A DNA stretch of 64,000 nucleotides, from positions 682,001-746,000 of the forward strand of contig NZ_JNYD01000003.1 of assembly GCF_000717175.1 (NCBI RefSeq), given 5' to 3'. Shown in pieces: positions 55,620-63,996 of this stretch. The position numbers and the translations under genes were made by a program. Each line of letters begins with the position of its first letter. The first letter of the stretch is position 1. The notes under the pieces are model-generated. The model was given only the letters and a program-made list of their open reading frames with translations. It did no database searches and was not told where the DNA came from. This DNA is from Pseudonocardia autotrophica (GTDB taxonomy: Bacteria > Actinomycetota > Actinomycetes > Mycobacteriales > Pseudonocardiaceae).

Positions 55620-56117
55620 ATGGACTGGGGCAACCTGCTCAAGCAAGCCGTCGACGTGGGCTTCAAGATCCTCGCGCAGGCGGACGACGCGCCCGCCCGC
55701 CCCGCACCGGAGGGCCACGGCGGGGTCCGCAGCGCGCCGACGGGCGACCGGGCCCGGCGCATCGCCTACGCCCCCGAGCTCGACGGCGCCGCGGACCCGG
55801 GCGAGATCGTGTGGACCTGGGTGCCGTTCGAGGAGGACGCGAGCCAGGGCAAGGACCGGCCGCTGCTCGTCGTCGGGCGGCAGGGCGGCGAGCTGCTCGG
55901 GCTGATGCTGTCCAGCCAGCACAAGCGCGAGGGCGACCCGGACTGGGTGGCGATCGGGTCCGGCGAGTGGGACCGCGAGGGCCGCGAGTCCTTCATCCGG
56001 CTGGACCGGGTGCTCGAGGTCGGCGAGCACGACATCCGCCGGGAGGGCGCGGTGCTCGACCGGGGGCGCTTCGACCGGGTGGCGGACGAGCTGCGCGGCC
56101 GCTTCGGCTGGGAGTGA
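55620..56117 (+). CDS. PemK/MazF-family protein, no antitoxin seen
   Basis: 165 residues. After an N-terminal helix (WGNLLKQAVDVGFKILAQA), the core PGEIVWTWVPFEED ... KDRPLLVVGRQGGELLGLMLSS and FIRLDRVLEV resembles PemK/MazF-type proteins, many of which are mRNA endonucleases. The longer actinobacterial version usually lacks an adjacent antitoxin, as here, and may not be a toxin. ATG 55620 is chosen; ATG 55603 and ATG 55608 lie near. Convergent with the LON-domain gene, 10 bases apart. Confidence 0.7.
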   Translation: MDWGNLLKQAVDVGFKILAQADDAPARPAPEGHGGVRSAPTGDRARRIAYAPELDGAADPGEIVWTWVPFEEDASQGKDRPLLVVGRQGGELLGLMLSSQHKREGDPDWVAIGSGEWDREGRESFIRLDRVLEVGEHDIRREGAVLDRGRFDRVADELRGRFGWE

Positions 56118-56127
56118 CGGCGCCGGA

Positions 56128-56808
56128 TCAGTTGGGGCCGAAGGGCTCCGCGAAGGTGCTCATCGGCGTGGGCACCGCCCGGAGCCGCTCCAGCAGCCCG
56201 CGCTCGCGGGCGATGAGCAGTCGCACCATGCGCAGCCGCTCGACCGGGCAGGTCTGCTCCAGCAGCGCCTGCCGGTCCTCGAGCGGCAACAGGCAGTCCG
56301 CGGCGAGGACGTGCGCGAGCTCCGCCGTCGGGACCTCGCGGGCGGGCTCGGACCAGTCGTCGTTCTTCCACGCCGTGGCGCAGTAGTCGCGGTGCGCGGC
56401 CCGGGCGGCGCCGGCGAGCATGCGAGTCAGGTCGTCCGACTCGGAGATCTCCTTGTCGTCCGGCACGAACTCGACCGCGCCGCAGAGGTACGGCTTGACC
56501 TCCGCGTCGAGGTCGAGCAGGCGGAACCGCCGCGCGCCGGTGGTCACGACGTCGTAGCGCCCGTCGGGGAGCCGCCGCACGTCGAGCAGCCGGGCGGTGC
56601 AGCCGATCGCATGCAGCGCGTCGAGCCCGCGGGTGTCGGGATCGTGCCCCTCGCGCACGGCGACGACGCCGAACTCCTTGTCCGGCACCGCCCCCGTCAC
56701 GAGGTCGACGGTGAGCTGGCGGTAGCGCGGCTCGAAGATGTGCAGCGGCAGCGACGCCCCGGGCATGAGCACCGTGCTCAGGGGGAAGAGGGGGATCGTC
56801 GCAGCCAC
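56128..56808 (-). CDS. LON substrate-binding-domain protein
   Basis: 226-residue stand-alone LON N-terminal domain without ATPase or protease domains. PLFPLSTVLMPGASLPLHIFEPRYRQL at the start and EFGVVAVREG are family hallmarks, and the C-terminal part is helical (LEDRQALLEQTCPVERLRMVRLL). The function is unknown; it probably binds peptides or proteins. GTG 56808 has TACCGT 6 bases upstream (leaderless). It follows nrtR by 4 bases. Confidence 0.88.
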   Translation of the reverse strand: MAATIPLFPLSTVLMPGASLPLHIFEPRYRQLTVDLVTGAVPDKEFGVVAVREGHDPDTRGLDALHAIGCTARLLDVRRLPDGRYDVVTTGARRFRLLDLDAEVKPYLCGAVEFVPDDKEISESDDLTRMLAGAARAAHRDYCATAWKNDDWSEPAREVPTAELAHVLAADCLLPLEDRQALLEQTCPVERLRMVRLLIARERGLLERLRAVPTPMSTFAEPFGPN

Positions 56809-56812
56809 GACG

Positions 56813-57532
56813 TCACGGTACGGGCCGCACCGCGCCGTCGCCTGCCGAGTCGCGGGTGCCCGGCGGGCGGAGCACGGCCGAGGCGTCGGTGACGCGCAGG
56901 GCCCGCTCGGTGAACCGGAACACCGCGGCGGGACGGCCGCCGGCCGGACCGGGCGGCGCGGTCTCGCCGGTGGCCGCCAGGACGTGCCGCCGGGTGAGCA
57001 CCCGCTGCAGGTTGGTCGCCGACACCGGGTGCCCGAGCGCGGCGACGTAGAGCTCGCGGAGCGCGGAGATCGTGAACTCCCGCGGGGCGAGGGCGAAGCC
57101 CAGGTTGGTGTAGGAGAGCTTGGCGCGCAGGCGGTCCCGGGCGTCGTGGACGATCTCGGCGTGGTCGAACGCCGTCTCCGGCAGGTCGTCGACCGGGAAC
57201 CAGGCGGTGTCCGCGGGCACGGCCGGGTCGACGTCGGACGGCACGAGCCCGAGGAACGACGTGGCGACGAGCCGGATGCCGGGCACCCGCTCCGGCGCGC
57301 TGAACACGCCGAGCTGCTCGACGTGGGTGACCTCGCGGACGTCGACCTTCTCGGCGAGCTGGCGGCGCACCGACTCCTCGACGTCCTCGGTGTCGCCGAG
57401 CGTGCCGCCCGGCAGCGCCCAGCGGCCCCGGTGGGGATCCTTGCCGCGCTGCCAGAGCAGCACCTGGAGGGCGTCCTCACGGACCTGCAGGACGGCCGCG
57501 AGCACCTCGTGGCCCGTGGGACGGGCGGGCAT
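56813..57532 (-). CDS. nrtR: NrtR-type NAD regulator (degenerate Nudix domain + winged helix)
   Basis: Regulator of 239 residues like NrtR, which senses ADP-ribose through a Nudix domain and represses NAD synthesis genes. The Nudix box G43-x5-E49-x7-R57 is recognisable, but the following catalytic positions are Q58, K62 and D64 instead of E, E and G. Hydrolysis is therefore unlikely and the domain should be a sensor. The C-terminal winged helix has FTISALRELYVAALGHPVSATNLQRVL and the GRPAAVFRF end typical of NrtR. It is divergent from nadABC. ATG 57532 has TACGAT 6 bases upstream. Confidence 0.85.
   Translation of the reverse strand: MPARPTGHEVLAAVLQVREDALQVLLWQRGKDPHRGRWALPGGTLGDTEDVEESVRRQLAEKVDVREVTHVEQLGVFSAPERVPGIRLVATSFLGLVPSDVDPAVPADTAWFPVDDLPETAFDHAEIVHDARDRLRAKLSYTNLGFALAPREFTISALRELYVAALGHPVSATNLQRVLTRRHVLAATGETAPPGPAGGRPAAVFRFTERALRVTDASAVLRPPGTRDSAGDGAVRPVP
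56815..56820 (-). promoter_or_regulatory. -10 box of LON-domain gene, leaderless start
   Basis: Minus-strand TACCGT, 6 bases before GTG 56808, within the end of nrtR. Confidence 0.4.
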
Positions 57533-57538
57533 GCGCCG

Positions 57539-57544
57539 ATCGTA
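57539..57544 (-). promoter_or_regulatory. -10 box of nrtR, leaderless start
   Basis: Minus-strand TACGAT, 6 bases before ATG 57532. No palindrome like the nadA operator is seen here, so nrtR may not be autoregulated. Confidence 0.5.
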
Positions 57545-57650
57545 GGGGCCGCCGCGGTGATCCGGGCGAACCGTCCGTTCCGGGACGCGCAGGTTACGGG
57601 CGGGTGAGTTCCGGGTCACGCGGACGGTGTCCTGCGGGCGGCCGCGATGC

Positions 57651-57686
57651 TACGATCGCCGTGTTTTCGACCAACAGGCGAAAACA
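57651..57686 (+). promoter_or_regulatory. nadA promoter and palindromic operator
   Basis: -10 box TACGAT (57651-57656) is followed by TGTTTTCG-N9-CGAAAACA (57662-57686), a perfect 8+8 inverted repeat covering the predicted start of transcription. AT-rich arms stand out in this sequence. NrtR, encoded divergently, is the obvious candidate repressor. Confidence 0.75.
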
Positions 57687-57703
57687 TCCGAGGAGGACGA
57701 GCG

Positions 57704-58705
57704 ATGACCGTGACGGCTGACGTGCAGGCGGGGACCGGCGTCCCGTACCCCGGCTGGGCCGACGAGGTGCGCGAGCTCGCGCGGCGCCGGAACGCCGTGC
57801 TGCTGGCGCACAACTACCAGCTGCCGGCGATCCAGGACGTGGCGGACCACGTGGGCGACTCCCTGGCGCTGTCCCGGATCGCGGCCGAGGTCGACGCGGA
57901 GACCATCGTGTTCTGCGGCGTCCACTTCATGGCCGAGACGGCGAAGATCCTCTCGCCGGAGAAGACCGTGCTGATCCCCGACGCGCGGGCCGGCTGCTCG
58001 CTCGCCGACTCGATCACCGTCGACGAGCTCCGGTCGTGGAAGGCCGAGCACCCCGGCGCCGTCGTGGTCAGCTACGTGAACACGACCGCCGCGGTGAAGG
58101 CGGAGACCGACATCTGCTGCACCTCGTCGAACGCGGTCGACGTCGTCGCGTCGATCCCCGAGGACCGCGAGGTGCTGTTCCTGCCGGACCAGTTCCTGGG
58201 CGCGCACGTCCGGCGCACCCTGGACCGGAAGAACATGCACGTCTGGGCGGGGGAGTGCCACGTCCACGCCGGCATCAACGGCGCCGAGCTGACCGCACAG
58301 GCGGAGGCCCACCCCGACGCCGAGCTCTTCGTGCACCCGGAGTGCGGCTGCGCCACGTCGGCGCTCTACCTCGCCGGGTCGGGCACCGTGCCGGCGGACC
58401 GGGTCAAGATCCTCTCGACCGGCGGGATGGTCGACGCCGCCCGCGCGTCGCACGCGAAGTCGGTCCTGGTGGCGACCGAGGTCGGCATGCTGCACCAGCT
58501 CCGCCGGGCCGCCCCGGAGATCGACTTCCGCGCGGTGAACGAGCGCGCGAGCTGCACCTACATGAAGATGATCACGCCCATGGCGCTGCTGCGCAGTGTC
58601 CGCGAGGGCACGGACGAGGTGCACGTCGACCCCGAGCTCGCCGCGCGCGGGCGCGCCGCCGTCGAGCGGATGATCGCGATCGGCCGGCCCGGGGGTGGCG
58701 AGTGA
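57704..58705 (+). CDS. nadA: NadA, quinolinate synthase
   Basis: [4Fe-4S] enzyme condensing iminoaspartate with dihydroxyacetone phosphate to quinolinate; 333 residues. [26 protein letters not shown] opens the first domain. The cluster cysteines are in [19 protein letters not shown] and [30 protein letters not shown] and TGGM are family motifs. AGGAGG lies 7 bases before ATG 57704. First gene of nadABC; its stop overlaps nadB (GTGA). Confidence 0.96.
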   Translation: MTVTADVQAGTGVPYPGWADEVRELARRRNAVLLAHNYQLPAIQDVADHVGDSLALSRIAAEVDAETIVFCGVHFMAETAKILSPEKTVLIPDARAGCSLADSITVDELRSWKAEHPGAVVVSYVNTTAAVKAETDICCTSSNAVDVVASIPEDREVLFLPDQFLGAHVRRTLDRKNMHVWAGECHVHAGINGAELTAQAEAHPDAELFVHPECGCATSALYLAGSGTVPADRVKILSTGGMVDAARASHAKSVLVATEVGMLHQLRRAAPEIDFRAVNERASCTYMKMITPMALLRSVREGTDEVHVDPELAARGRAAVERMIAIGRPGGGE

Positions 58706-60279
58706 CCTGGGAGGCGGGCGCCGACCTGGTCGTCGTCGGGTCGGGCGTCGCGGGGCTGACCGCCGCGCTCGACGCCGCCGAGGCCGGGCTGCGCGTGGTC
58801 GTGGTGACCAAGGACGCGACCGACGCCGGCAGCACCCGCTGGGCCCAGGGCGGCGTGGCCGTCGTGCTCGGCGACGTGCCGGGCGACACGGTCGAGGCGC
58901 ACGCCGCGGACACCCTCGCCGCGGGCGGCGGGCTCAACGACGCCGAGGCGGTCGCCGCGATCGTCGCGGGCGGGCCCGCCGCGGTCGGCCGGCTGCGCGA
59001 GCGCGGGGCGCTGTTCGACGCGCGCGGCGCCCGGCTCGACCGGACCCGCGAGGGCGGGCACTCCGCCTTCCGCGTGGTGCACGCGGGCGGCGACGCGACC
59101 GGCGCGGAGATCGAGCGCGCCCTGGTCGAGGCCGCCCGGTCGCTCACGGTCCTCACCGGGCACGTCGCGGTCGACGCCCTCAAGGACGCGTCCGGCCGCG
59201 TGGCCGGGCTCGCCGTGCTCGACGACGCCGGCCGCCCCGGCGTCCTGCGCGCCCCGGCCGTGCTCCTGGCCACCGGCGGGTACGGGCAGCTCTACGCGAG
59301 CACGACCAACCCCGGGACGTCGACGGGCGACGGCGTGGCGCTGGCCCTGCGCGCCGGGGCCGCCGCGGCCGACCTGGAGTTCGTGCAGTTCCACCCGACC
59401 GTGCTCTACACCGGGCCCGCGGTCGGCCGCCGGCCGCTGGTCACCGAGGCGGTCCGCGGCGAGGGCGCGGTCCTGCGGGACCGCGCCGGCACCCGGTTCA
59501 TGGTCGGCCGGCACCCGCTCGCCGACCTCGCCCCGCGGGACGTCGTGGCCGCCGCGATCACCCGCCGGATGGCCGAGACCGGCGCGGACTGCATGTACCT
59601 CGACGCCACCGGGCTGGAGGGCTTCGCGGCCCGGTTCCCCACGGTGTACGCGTCCTGCCGCGAGGCCGGCATCGACCCCACCCGTGAGCCGATCCCCGTC
59701 ACCCCGGCGGCGCACTACGCGTGCGGCGGCGTGGTCGCCGACATCGACGGCCGCACCGCGGTCCCGGGGCTGTACGCCGCCGGCGAGGTGGCGCGCACCG
59801 GTCTGCACGGGGCGAACCGGCTGGCGTCGAACTCCCTGCTCGAGGGGCTCGTGGTGGGCGAGCGCACGGTCCGGGCCGTGGTCGAGGACCTGGCGCACCC
59901 GCGCACCACCTCGTCCGAGCTCGTCGCGCCGGCGCCCGCGGTGGGCGTGGCCGACCGGGGCGTGGTCCAGCGGGCAATGAGCGCCTACGCCGCGATCGGC
60001 CGGGACGCGACGGGCCTGGCCACGGCGTCGGACGTCGTCGAGCAGGCCACGCTGCTGGCCACCCCGCTCGACCGCACCGGCGTGGAGGACGCGGCGCTGA
60101 CCCTGCTCGCGCAGGCCGTGCTCGCGGCCGCCGGCACCCGCCGGGAGAGCCGCGGCTGCCACGTCCGTACGGACTTCCCCGACCGCGACGACGTCTGGCA
60201 GAAGGAGTCCCTGCTCGTGACCCTCGACGACGGCGGCCGCCCGGTCGTCGGCACGGACGCCCTGGCGGGTGCGGCGTGA
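58702..60279 (+). CDS. nadB: NadB, L-aspartate oxidase
   Basis: FAD flavoenzyme of the succinate dehydrogenase/fumarate reductase family that oxidises L-aspartate to iminoaspartate; 525 residues. The FAD motif is [58 protein letters not shown] late [18 protein letters not shown] and the C-terminal [14 protein letters not shown] match NadB. GTG 58702 overlaps nadA and the stop overlaps nadC, so the product of NadB can pass to NadA at matched levels. Confidence 0.96.
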   Translation: MTWEAGADLVVVGSGVAGLTAALDAAEAGLRVVVVTKDATDAGSTRWAQGGVAVVLGDVPGDTVEAHAADTLAAGGGLNDAEAVAAIVAGGPAAVGRLRERGALFDARGARLDRTREGGHSAFRVVHAGGDATGAEIERALVEAARSLTVLTGHVAVDALKDASGRVAGLAVLDDAGRPGVLRAPAVLLATGGYGQLYASTTNPGTSTGDGVALALRAGAAAADLEFVQFHPTVLYTGPAVGRRPLVTEAVRGEGAVLRDRAGTRFMVGRHPLADLAPRDVVAAAITRRMAETGADCMYLDATGLEGFAARFPTVYASCREAGIDPTREPIPVTPAAHYACGGVVADIDGRTAVPGLYAAGEVARTGLHGANRLASNSLLEGLVVGERTVRAVVEDLAHPRTTSSELVAPAPAVGVADRGVVQRAMSAYAAIGRDATGLATASDVVEQATLLATPLDRTGVEDAALTLLAQAVLAAAGTRRESRGCHVRTDFPDRDDVWQKESLLVTLDDGGRPVVGTDALAGAA

Positions 60280-61157
60280 GCGCCGGCATCGCCGCGGGCG
60301 TCGGCGGCGCCACCGAGATCGGGGTGCCGGACCCCGACGACCTGGCCCGCGTGGTGCGCACCGCGCTCGACGAGGACCTGCGCTACGGCCCCGACGCCAC
60401 CACGGCCGCCACCGTGCCGGCCGACGCCGTGGCCGTCGGGTCGTTCACGCCCCGCAGGGCCGGGGTGCTGGCCGGCGTCCCGGTCGCGAAGGCCGTGCTG
60501 GACCTGGTCGTGCCGGAGTGGGAGCTGCTCGCCGAGCTGCCGGACGGGTCACGGCTGACGCCGGGCGAGCCCGCGCTCGTCGTCCGGGCGCCGGTCCGGG
60601 CGCTGCTCACCGCCGAGCGCACCGCCCTCAACCTGCTCTGCCACCTGTCCGGGGTGGCGACGGCGACGGCGCAGTGGGTCGACGCCGTCGCGGGCACCCG
60701 GGCGCGGATCCGGGACACCCGCAAGACGCTCCCGGGCCTTCGGCTGCTGGAGAAGTACGCCGTGCGCTGCGGCGGCGGCGTGAACCACCGGCTCGGGCTC
60801 GGCGACGCGATCCTGATCAAGGACAACCACGTGGCGGCGGCGGGCTCGGTGTCCGCGGCGCTGCGGGCCGCGCGGGAGCGGGCCCCGGAGCTGCCGTGCG
60901 AGGTCGAGGTGGACTCGCTCGCGCAGTTCGACGAGGTGCTGGAGCTGGGGGCGGAGCTGGTCCTGCTGGACAACTTCAGCCCGCACCAGACCGCGGAGGC
61001 GGTGCGCCGCCGCGGCACCGCCCCGACCCTGCTCGAGTCCTCCGGCGGCCTCGTGCTCGCCGACGCCCGCGAGTACGCCGAGACCGGGGTCGACTTCATC
61101 TCGGTCGGCGCCCTGACGCACTCGGTGACGGCGCTGGACCTGGGCCTGGACCTGTAG
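60276..61157 (+). CDS. nadC: NadC, nicotinate-nucleotide pyrophosphorylase (quinolinate PRTase)
   Basis: Decarboxylating phosphoribosyltransferase turning quinolinate and PRPP into nicotinate mononucleotide; 293 residues. TAERTALNLLCHLSGVAT, RIRDTRKTLPGLRLLEKYAVRCGGGVNHR, LIKDNHV and EVEVDSLAQ are diagnostic. GTG 60276 overlaps nadB (GTGA). Last gene of the operon. Confidence 0.96.
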   Translation: MSAGIAAGVGGATEIGVPDPDDLARVVRTALDEDLRYGPDATTAATVPADAVAVGSFTPRRAGVLAGVPVAKAVLDLVVPEWELLAELPDGSRLTPGEPALVVRAPVRALLTAERTALNLLCHLSGVATATAQWVDAVAGTRARIRDTRKTLPGLRLLEKYAVRCGGGVNHRLGLGDAILIKDNHVAAAGSVSAALRAARERAPELPCEVEVDSLAQFDEVLELGAELVLLDNFSPHQTAEAVRRRGTAPTLLESSGGLVLADAREYAETGVDFISVGALTHSVTALDLGLDL

Positions 61158-61208
61158 CGGGTATCCGCCGGCCGCTCCCGCCGCTCCTCGAGGGTGGAGG
61201 TGGTCGCC

Positions 61209-62366
61209 GTGCGGATCCTCGTCGCCTCGTGGCCGGGGTTCGGTCACCTGCTGCCGATGGTGCCCCTGATCCGGGCCGCGCAGCGCGCCGGGGCGGAGGT
61301 CGTGGTGTCGACGGGCGCCGATCTCGCGCCCACGGCCGCGCGGCTCGGCGTCCGCGTGCACCGCTCGGGGGCCACGCTGGCCGCGTCGTTCGCCCGGCTG
61401 AACGGCGTGACGTCCGGCGGGCTGCCCCCGGACGAGCGGCCCCTCGTCGCCGCGCGGCACTTCTTCGGCGCGGGCGCGGTCGAGCGCGCCCGGGACGTCG
61501 CGGCGCTGCTCGACGACTGGCGGCCGGACCTGGTCGTGCACGACACCCTGGAGCTGGGATCGGCGACCGCCGCGGTGGCGCACGGGGTCCCGCACGTCAC
61601 CCACGGGTACGGGCCGACGGTGCCCGACACCGCGCGCTTCGGCCACGTGATCGGGGAGACGATCGGCGCCGCGGGGCTGCCCGACCCGATCACGGCCGTG
61701 TTCGCCGCGCCCTACCTGGACCCGTGCCCGCCGGGCCTGCGCGGCCCGGAACCGCACCCGTGGACGGACCTGCGTCCGGTGCGGCCCACCGCCGGTGAGG
61801 TCGGCGAGCCCGATCCCGACCTCGCCGCCGCGCTCGACGCCCTGCCCCACGAGGACACCGTCTACGTGACCCTCGGGACGGTCACGAACCGCGCTCCGGA
61901 GATCTTCCGCGCGGTGCTGGAGGGGTGCGTGCGCCGGGGCGTGAACGTCGTGGTGACGACCGGGCCGGACGTCGACCCCGCCGGCCTCGGACCGCAGCCG
62001 CCCGGGGTCCTCGCGGCGCGGTACCTCCCGCAGGCCCAGGTGCTCCCGCGCTGCCGCGCGGTGGTGTCCCACGCCGGTGCCGGCACGATGATCGGCGCGG
62101 TCTGCCACGGCCTGCCGCAGCTGTGCCTGCCCCAGGGCACCGACCAGCCGTCGAACACCGCGGCGCTGGTGCCGACCGGCGCGGGCCTCGCCCTGGAACC
62201 CGGGGAGGTCACGCCCGACGCGGTCGCCACGGCGCTGGGACGCCTGCTCGGCGAGCCCTCCTTCCGGCGGGCGGCGCAGCGGCTCGCGGCCGAGGTCGCC
62301 GCGATGCCCGTCGCGGACGAGGTCCTCGCCGAGGTGGTGTACGAGGTCGCCGGAGCGGCCTCCTAG
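61209..62366 (+). CDS. GT1-family (UGT/MGT-like) glycosyltransferase
   Basis: GT-B glycosyltransferase of 385 residues, like macrolide, antibiotic or lipid glycosyltransferases. The N-terminus RILVASWPGFGHLLPMVPLIRAAQ is the acceptor-side signature. TVYVTLGTVTNRAPEIF and the donor-binding HAGAGTMIGAVCHGLPQLCLPQGTDQPSNTAAL follow. Donor and acceptor are unknown, and no biosynthetic cluster surrounds it. GTG 61209 is preferred over GTG 61194 because GGTGGAGG is 8 bases upstream. Its TAG overlaps the TAG of the opposing gene in CTAG. Confidence 0.85.
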   Translation: MRILVASWPGFGHLLPMVPLIRAAQRAGAEVVVSTGADLAPTAARLGVRVHRSGATLAASFARLNGVTSGGLPPDERPLVAARHFFGAGAVERARDVAALLDDWRPDLVVHDTLELGSATAAVAHGVPHVTHGYGPTVPDTARFGHVIGETIGAAGLPDPITAVFAAPYLDPCPPGLRGPEPHPWTDLRPVRPTAGEVGEPDPDLAAALDALPHEDTVYVTLGTVTNRAPEIFRAVLEGCVRRGVNVVVTTGPDVDPAGLGPQPPGVLAARYLPQAQVLPRCRAVVSHAGAGTMIGAVCHGLPQLCLPQGTDQPSNTAALVPTGAGLALEPGEVTPDAVATALGRLLGEPSFRRAAQRLAAEVAAMPVADEVLAEVVYEVAGAAS

Positions 62367-62776
62367 TACGGGGCGAGCTCGAGGACGGGACGGCCGGACT
62401 CCGCGGCGTCCCGGGCGAAGGCCGCAAGGTCGGAGAGGATCTCGCCGAGCGCGTCGGGCTCGTCGTGCGCGATGGCCTCCGACCAGGCGGCCATCACCGG
62501 CGGCGCCGTGCGCGGGGTCATCTCGGCCAGGGCCTCGATCGCGGCCGCGGGCACCCGGGTCACGATCATGCCGGCGTCGACCTCGACGGCGAGCAGGCCG
62601 GCGGGACTGCGGGGGTCGGCCGGCCCGACCTCGGTGAGCGCCGCGTACAGGGCGGCGAGTTCGCTGCGCCGCAGGGGGATCGACAGATGGGGCCAGTCGT
62701 CGAAGGAGTGCTCGCCGGACGCCACCGAGGCCACCGCGTCGGCCTCGTCCTCACCGGCCAGGAACCAGTCGCTCAC
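62363..62776 (-). CDS. small acidic protein of unknown function
   Basis: 137 residues, not recognised. It is acidic and Ala-rich, probably mostly helical and cytosolic, with MSDWFLAGEDEADAVASVASGEHSF at the start (shown as 18+7 residues of one stretch) and a polar C-terminus ending ELAPY. No membrane segment, cysteine or known motif. A -10 box TAGATT lies 7 bases before GTG 62776, so it is probably leaderless and separate from the AlkZ-like gene upstream. Good coding character on this strand supports it as real. Confidence 0.65.
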   Translation of the reverse strand: MSDWFLAGEDEADAVASVASGEHSFDDWPHLSIPLRRSELAALYAALTEVGPADPRSPAGLLAVEVDAGMIVTRVPAAAIEALAEMTPRTAPPVMAAWSEAIAHDEPDALGEILSDLAAFARDAAESGRPVLELAPY

Positions 62777-62783
62777 CTGGCGG

Positions 62784-62789
62784 AATCTA
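62784..62789 (-). promoter_or_regulatory. -10 box, leaderless start
   Basis: Minus-strand TAGATT, 7 bases before GTG 62776. Its TAG is also the stop codon of the AlkZ-like gene. Confidence 0.5.
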
Positions 62790-63941
62790 GGCCAGCAGCT
62801 CGGCCGCCATCGGGGCGGGGAAGCGGACGGTGAACCGGACCTCGCCGAGCAGGGCCTCCAGGGCGTGCGCGGCGGCGTCGACCTGCGCGCGGGCCTCGGC
62901 CCCGACGTCGGCGAGCAGCTTCAGCGCGATCGTCCCGTCCTTGCGCTGCACCCACCCGCCGACGATCGCGCCGTCGACCCAGACCGTGGGGCCGCCGTTG
63001 CCGTTGCGGTCGAACAGGTGCGGCGTGAGCGCGGGGTCCAGGTAGTGGTCGCGCTGCTTCCAGCCCATGGTCGTGGGGTCGAGGCCCGGGAGGAGGGCGA
63101 CGGAGGGCTGCGGCTCGACCGCATCCACGTCGTCGGGCAGCACGAGGCCCGCGTCGGTCTCGACCGCGCCGACGTCAGTGAGCGCGGCCTTGGTGGTCGC
63201 GACGGTCCAGCCGGCCCACCACCTGAGGTCGTCGCGGGTCGCCGGGCCGAAGGCGCGGAGGTACGCGCGGGCGAGCCCGGCCGCGGCCTCGCGCTTGGGC
63301 AACGGCTCGCCGAGCCCGCCGGGCACCCAGGCGTCGGCGGCGGCCCAGCGGTACTGGCCGTTGATCCACGTGCCGGTGGGCCGGGCGCGCAGGACCTCGC
63401 CGTCGAACCCCATGACCAGCAGGACCCGCGAGTGCAACGACTGTGTGGTCGCCTCGATGGGGACCGGCGTGGTGAGCTCCGGGAGCCGCAGCCCGATCTC
63501 GCGGGCGGGCAACGGGCCCTCGGCGAGCAGCAGCTCCCGGATCCGGCCCCGGGCGTCGGCGATGGTGGCGTCGGGGTCGGCGTACCCGCCGGCGGTCAGC
63601 TGCCTGTGCAGGTTGCGGCGCTGCACGGCGGCGACGTCGACCGTCGCGGCATGGTGGGCCAGCCGGGCGTGGTGCGGGCCGAAGACCCACAGCGTCCGGC
63701 GCATGGCGTGGTGCCGGAGCAGGCTGCGGTCCTCGTAGAGCGCACGCTCCACCGTGCCGAGGTCCGGGTGCGCCATCCGCGTCGCGGCCGAGAGGTACAC
63801 GGTGACGGGGTCGGTGGAGTGCAGGCCGACCAGGTCGTCGACGATCCGCGGGACGTCGTCGGTGCGGGTCGCGGGGGCCAGCCGGTGCCGCGCGACGAGC
63901 CGCGCGCGTCGCCGGTCAGCCGAGATCGAGGGGAGCGCCAC
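62787..63941 (-). CDS. winged-helix DNA-binding protein of the AlkZ/YcaQ-like family (HTH_42)
   Basis: 384 residues built of tandem winged helices, as in AlkZ-type DNA glycosylases that remove bulky or crosslinked adducts. Family-like segments are LVARHRLAPATRTDDVPRI, RRTLWVFGPHH, ARAYLRAFGPATRDDLRWWAG, LLPGLDPTTMGWKQRDHYLD and VWVDGAIVGGWVQRKDG. The position of the catalytic QxQ of characterised AlkZ reads HST here (GLHSTDP), so glycosylase activity is uncertain. GTG 63941 is chosen; a longer version would start inside the palindromic repeat and is unlikely. Confidence 0.82.
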   Translation of the reverse strand: MALPSISADRRRARLVARHRLAPATRTDDVPRIVDDLVGLHSTDPVTVYLSAATRMAHPDLGTVERALYEDRSLLRHHAMRRTLWVFGPHHARLAHHAATVDVAAVQRRNLHRQLTAGGYADPDATIADARGRIRELLLAEGPLPAREIGLRLPELTTPVPIEATTQSLHSRVLLVMGFDGEVLRARPTGTWINGQYRWAAADAWVPGGLGEPLPKREAAAGLARAYLRAFGPATRDDLRWWAGWTVATTKAALTDVGAVETDAGLVLPDDVDAVEPQPSVALLPGLDPTTMGWKQRDHYLDPALTPHLFDRNGNGGPTVWVDGAIVGGWVQRKDGTIALKLLADVGAEARAQVDAAAHALEALLGEVRFTVRFPAPMAAELLA

Positions 63942-63956
63942 ACCGGTGATTCTGCT

Positions 63957-63996
63957 GTGAGTGGCGATAGTCGCCATAGCAGTGATTGCCACTCAC
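63957..63996. repeat. 40-base palindromic repeat, copy 3 (diverged)
   Basis: Left half matches the other copies (GTGAGTGGCGATAGTCGC). The right half has several changes, so only the outer 9-10 bases pair well. It lies just upstream of the AlkZ-like gene, followed by AGGG as in the other copies. Confidence 0.85.

Noticed and set aside
63941..63992. N-terminal extension of the AlkZ-like protein into the palindromic repeat
   Set aside because: The extra residues (MAITAMATIATHS...) come from the repeat, which gives similar frames at other copies, and GTG 63941 gives a normal family start.
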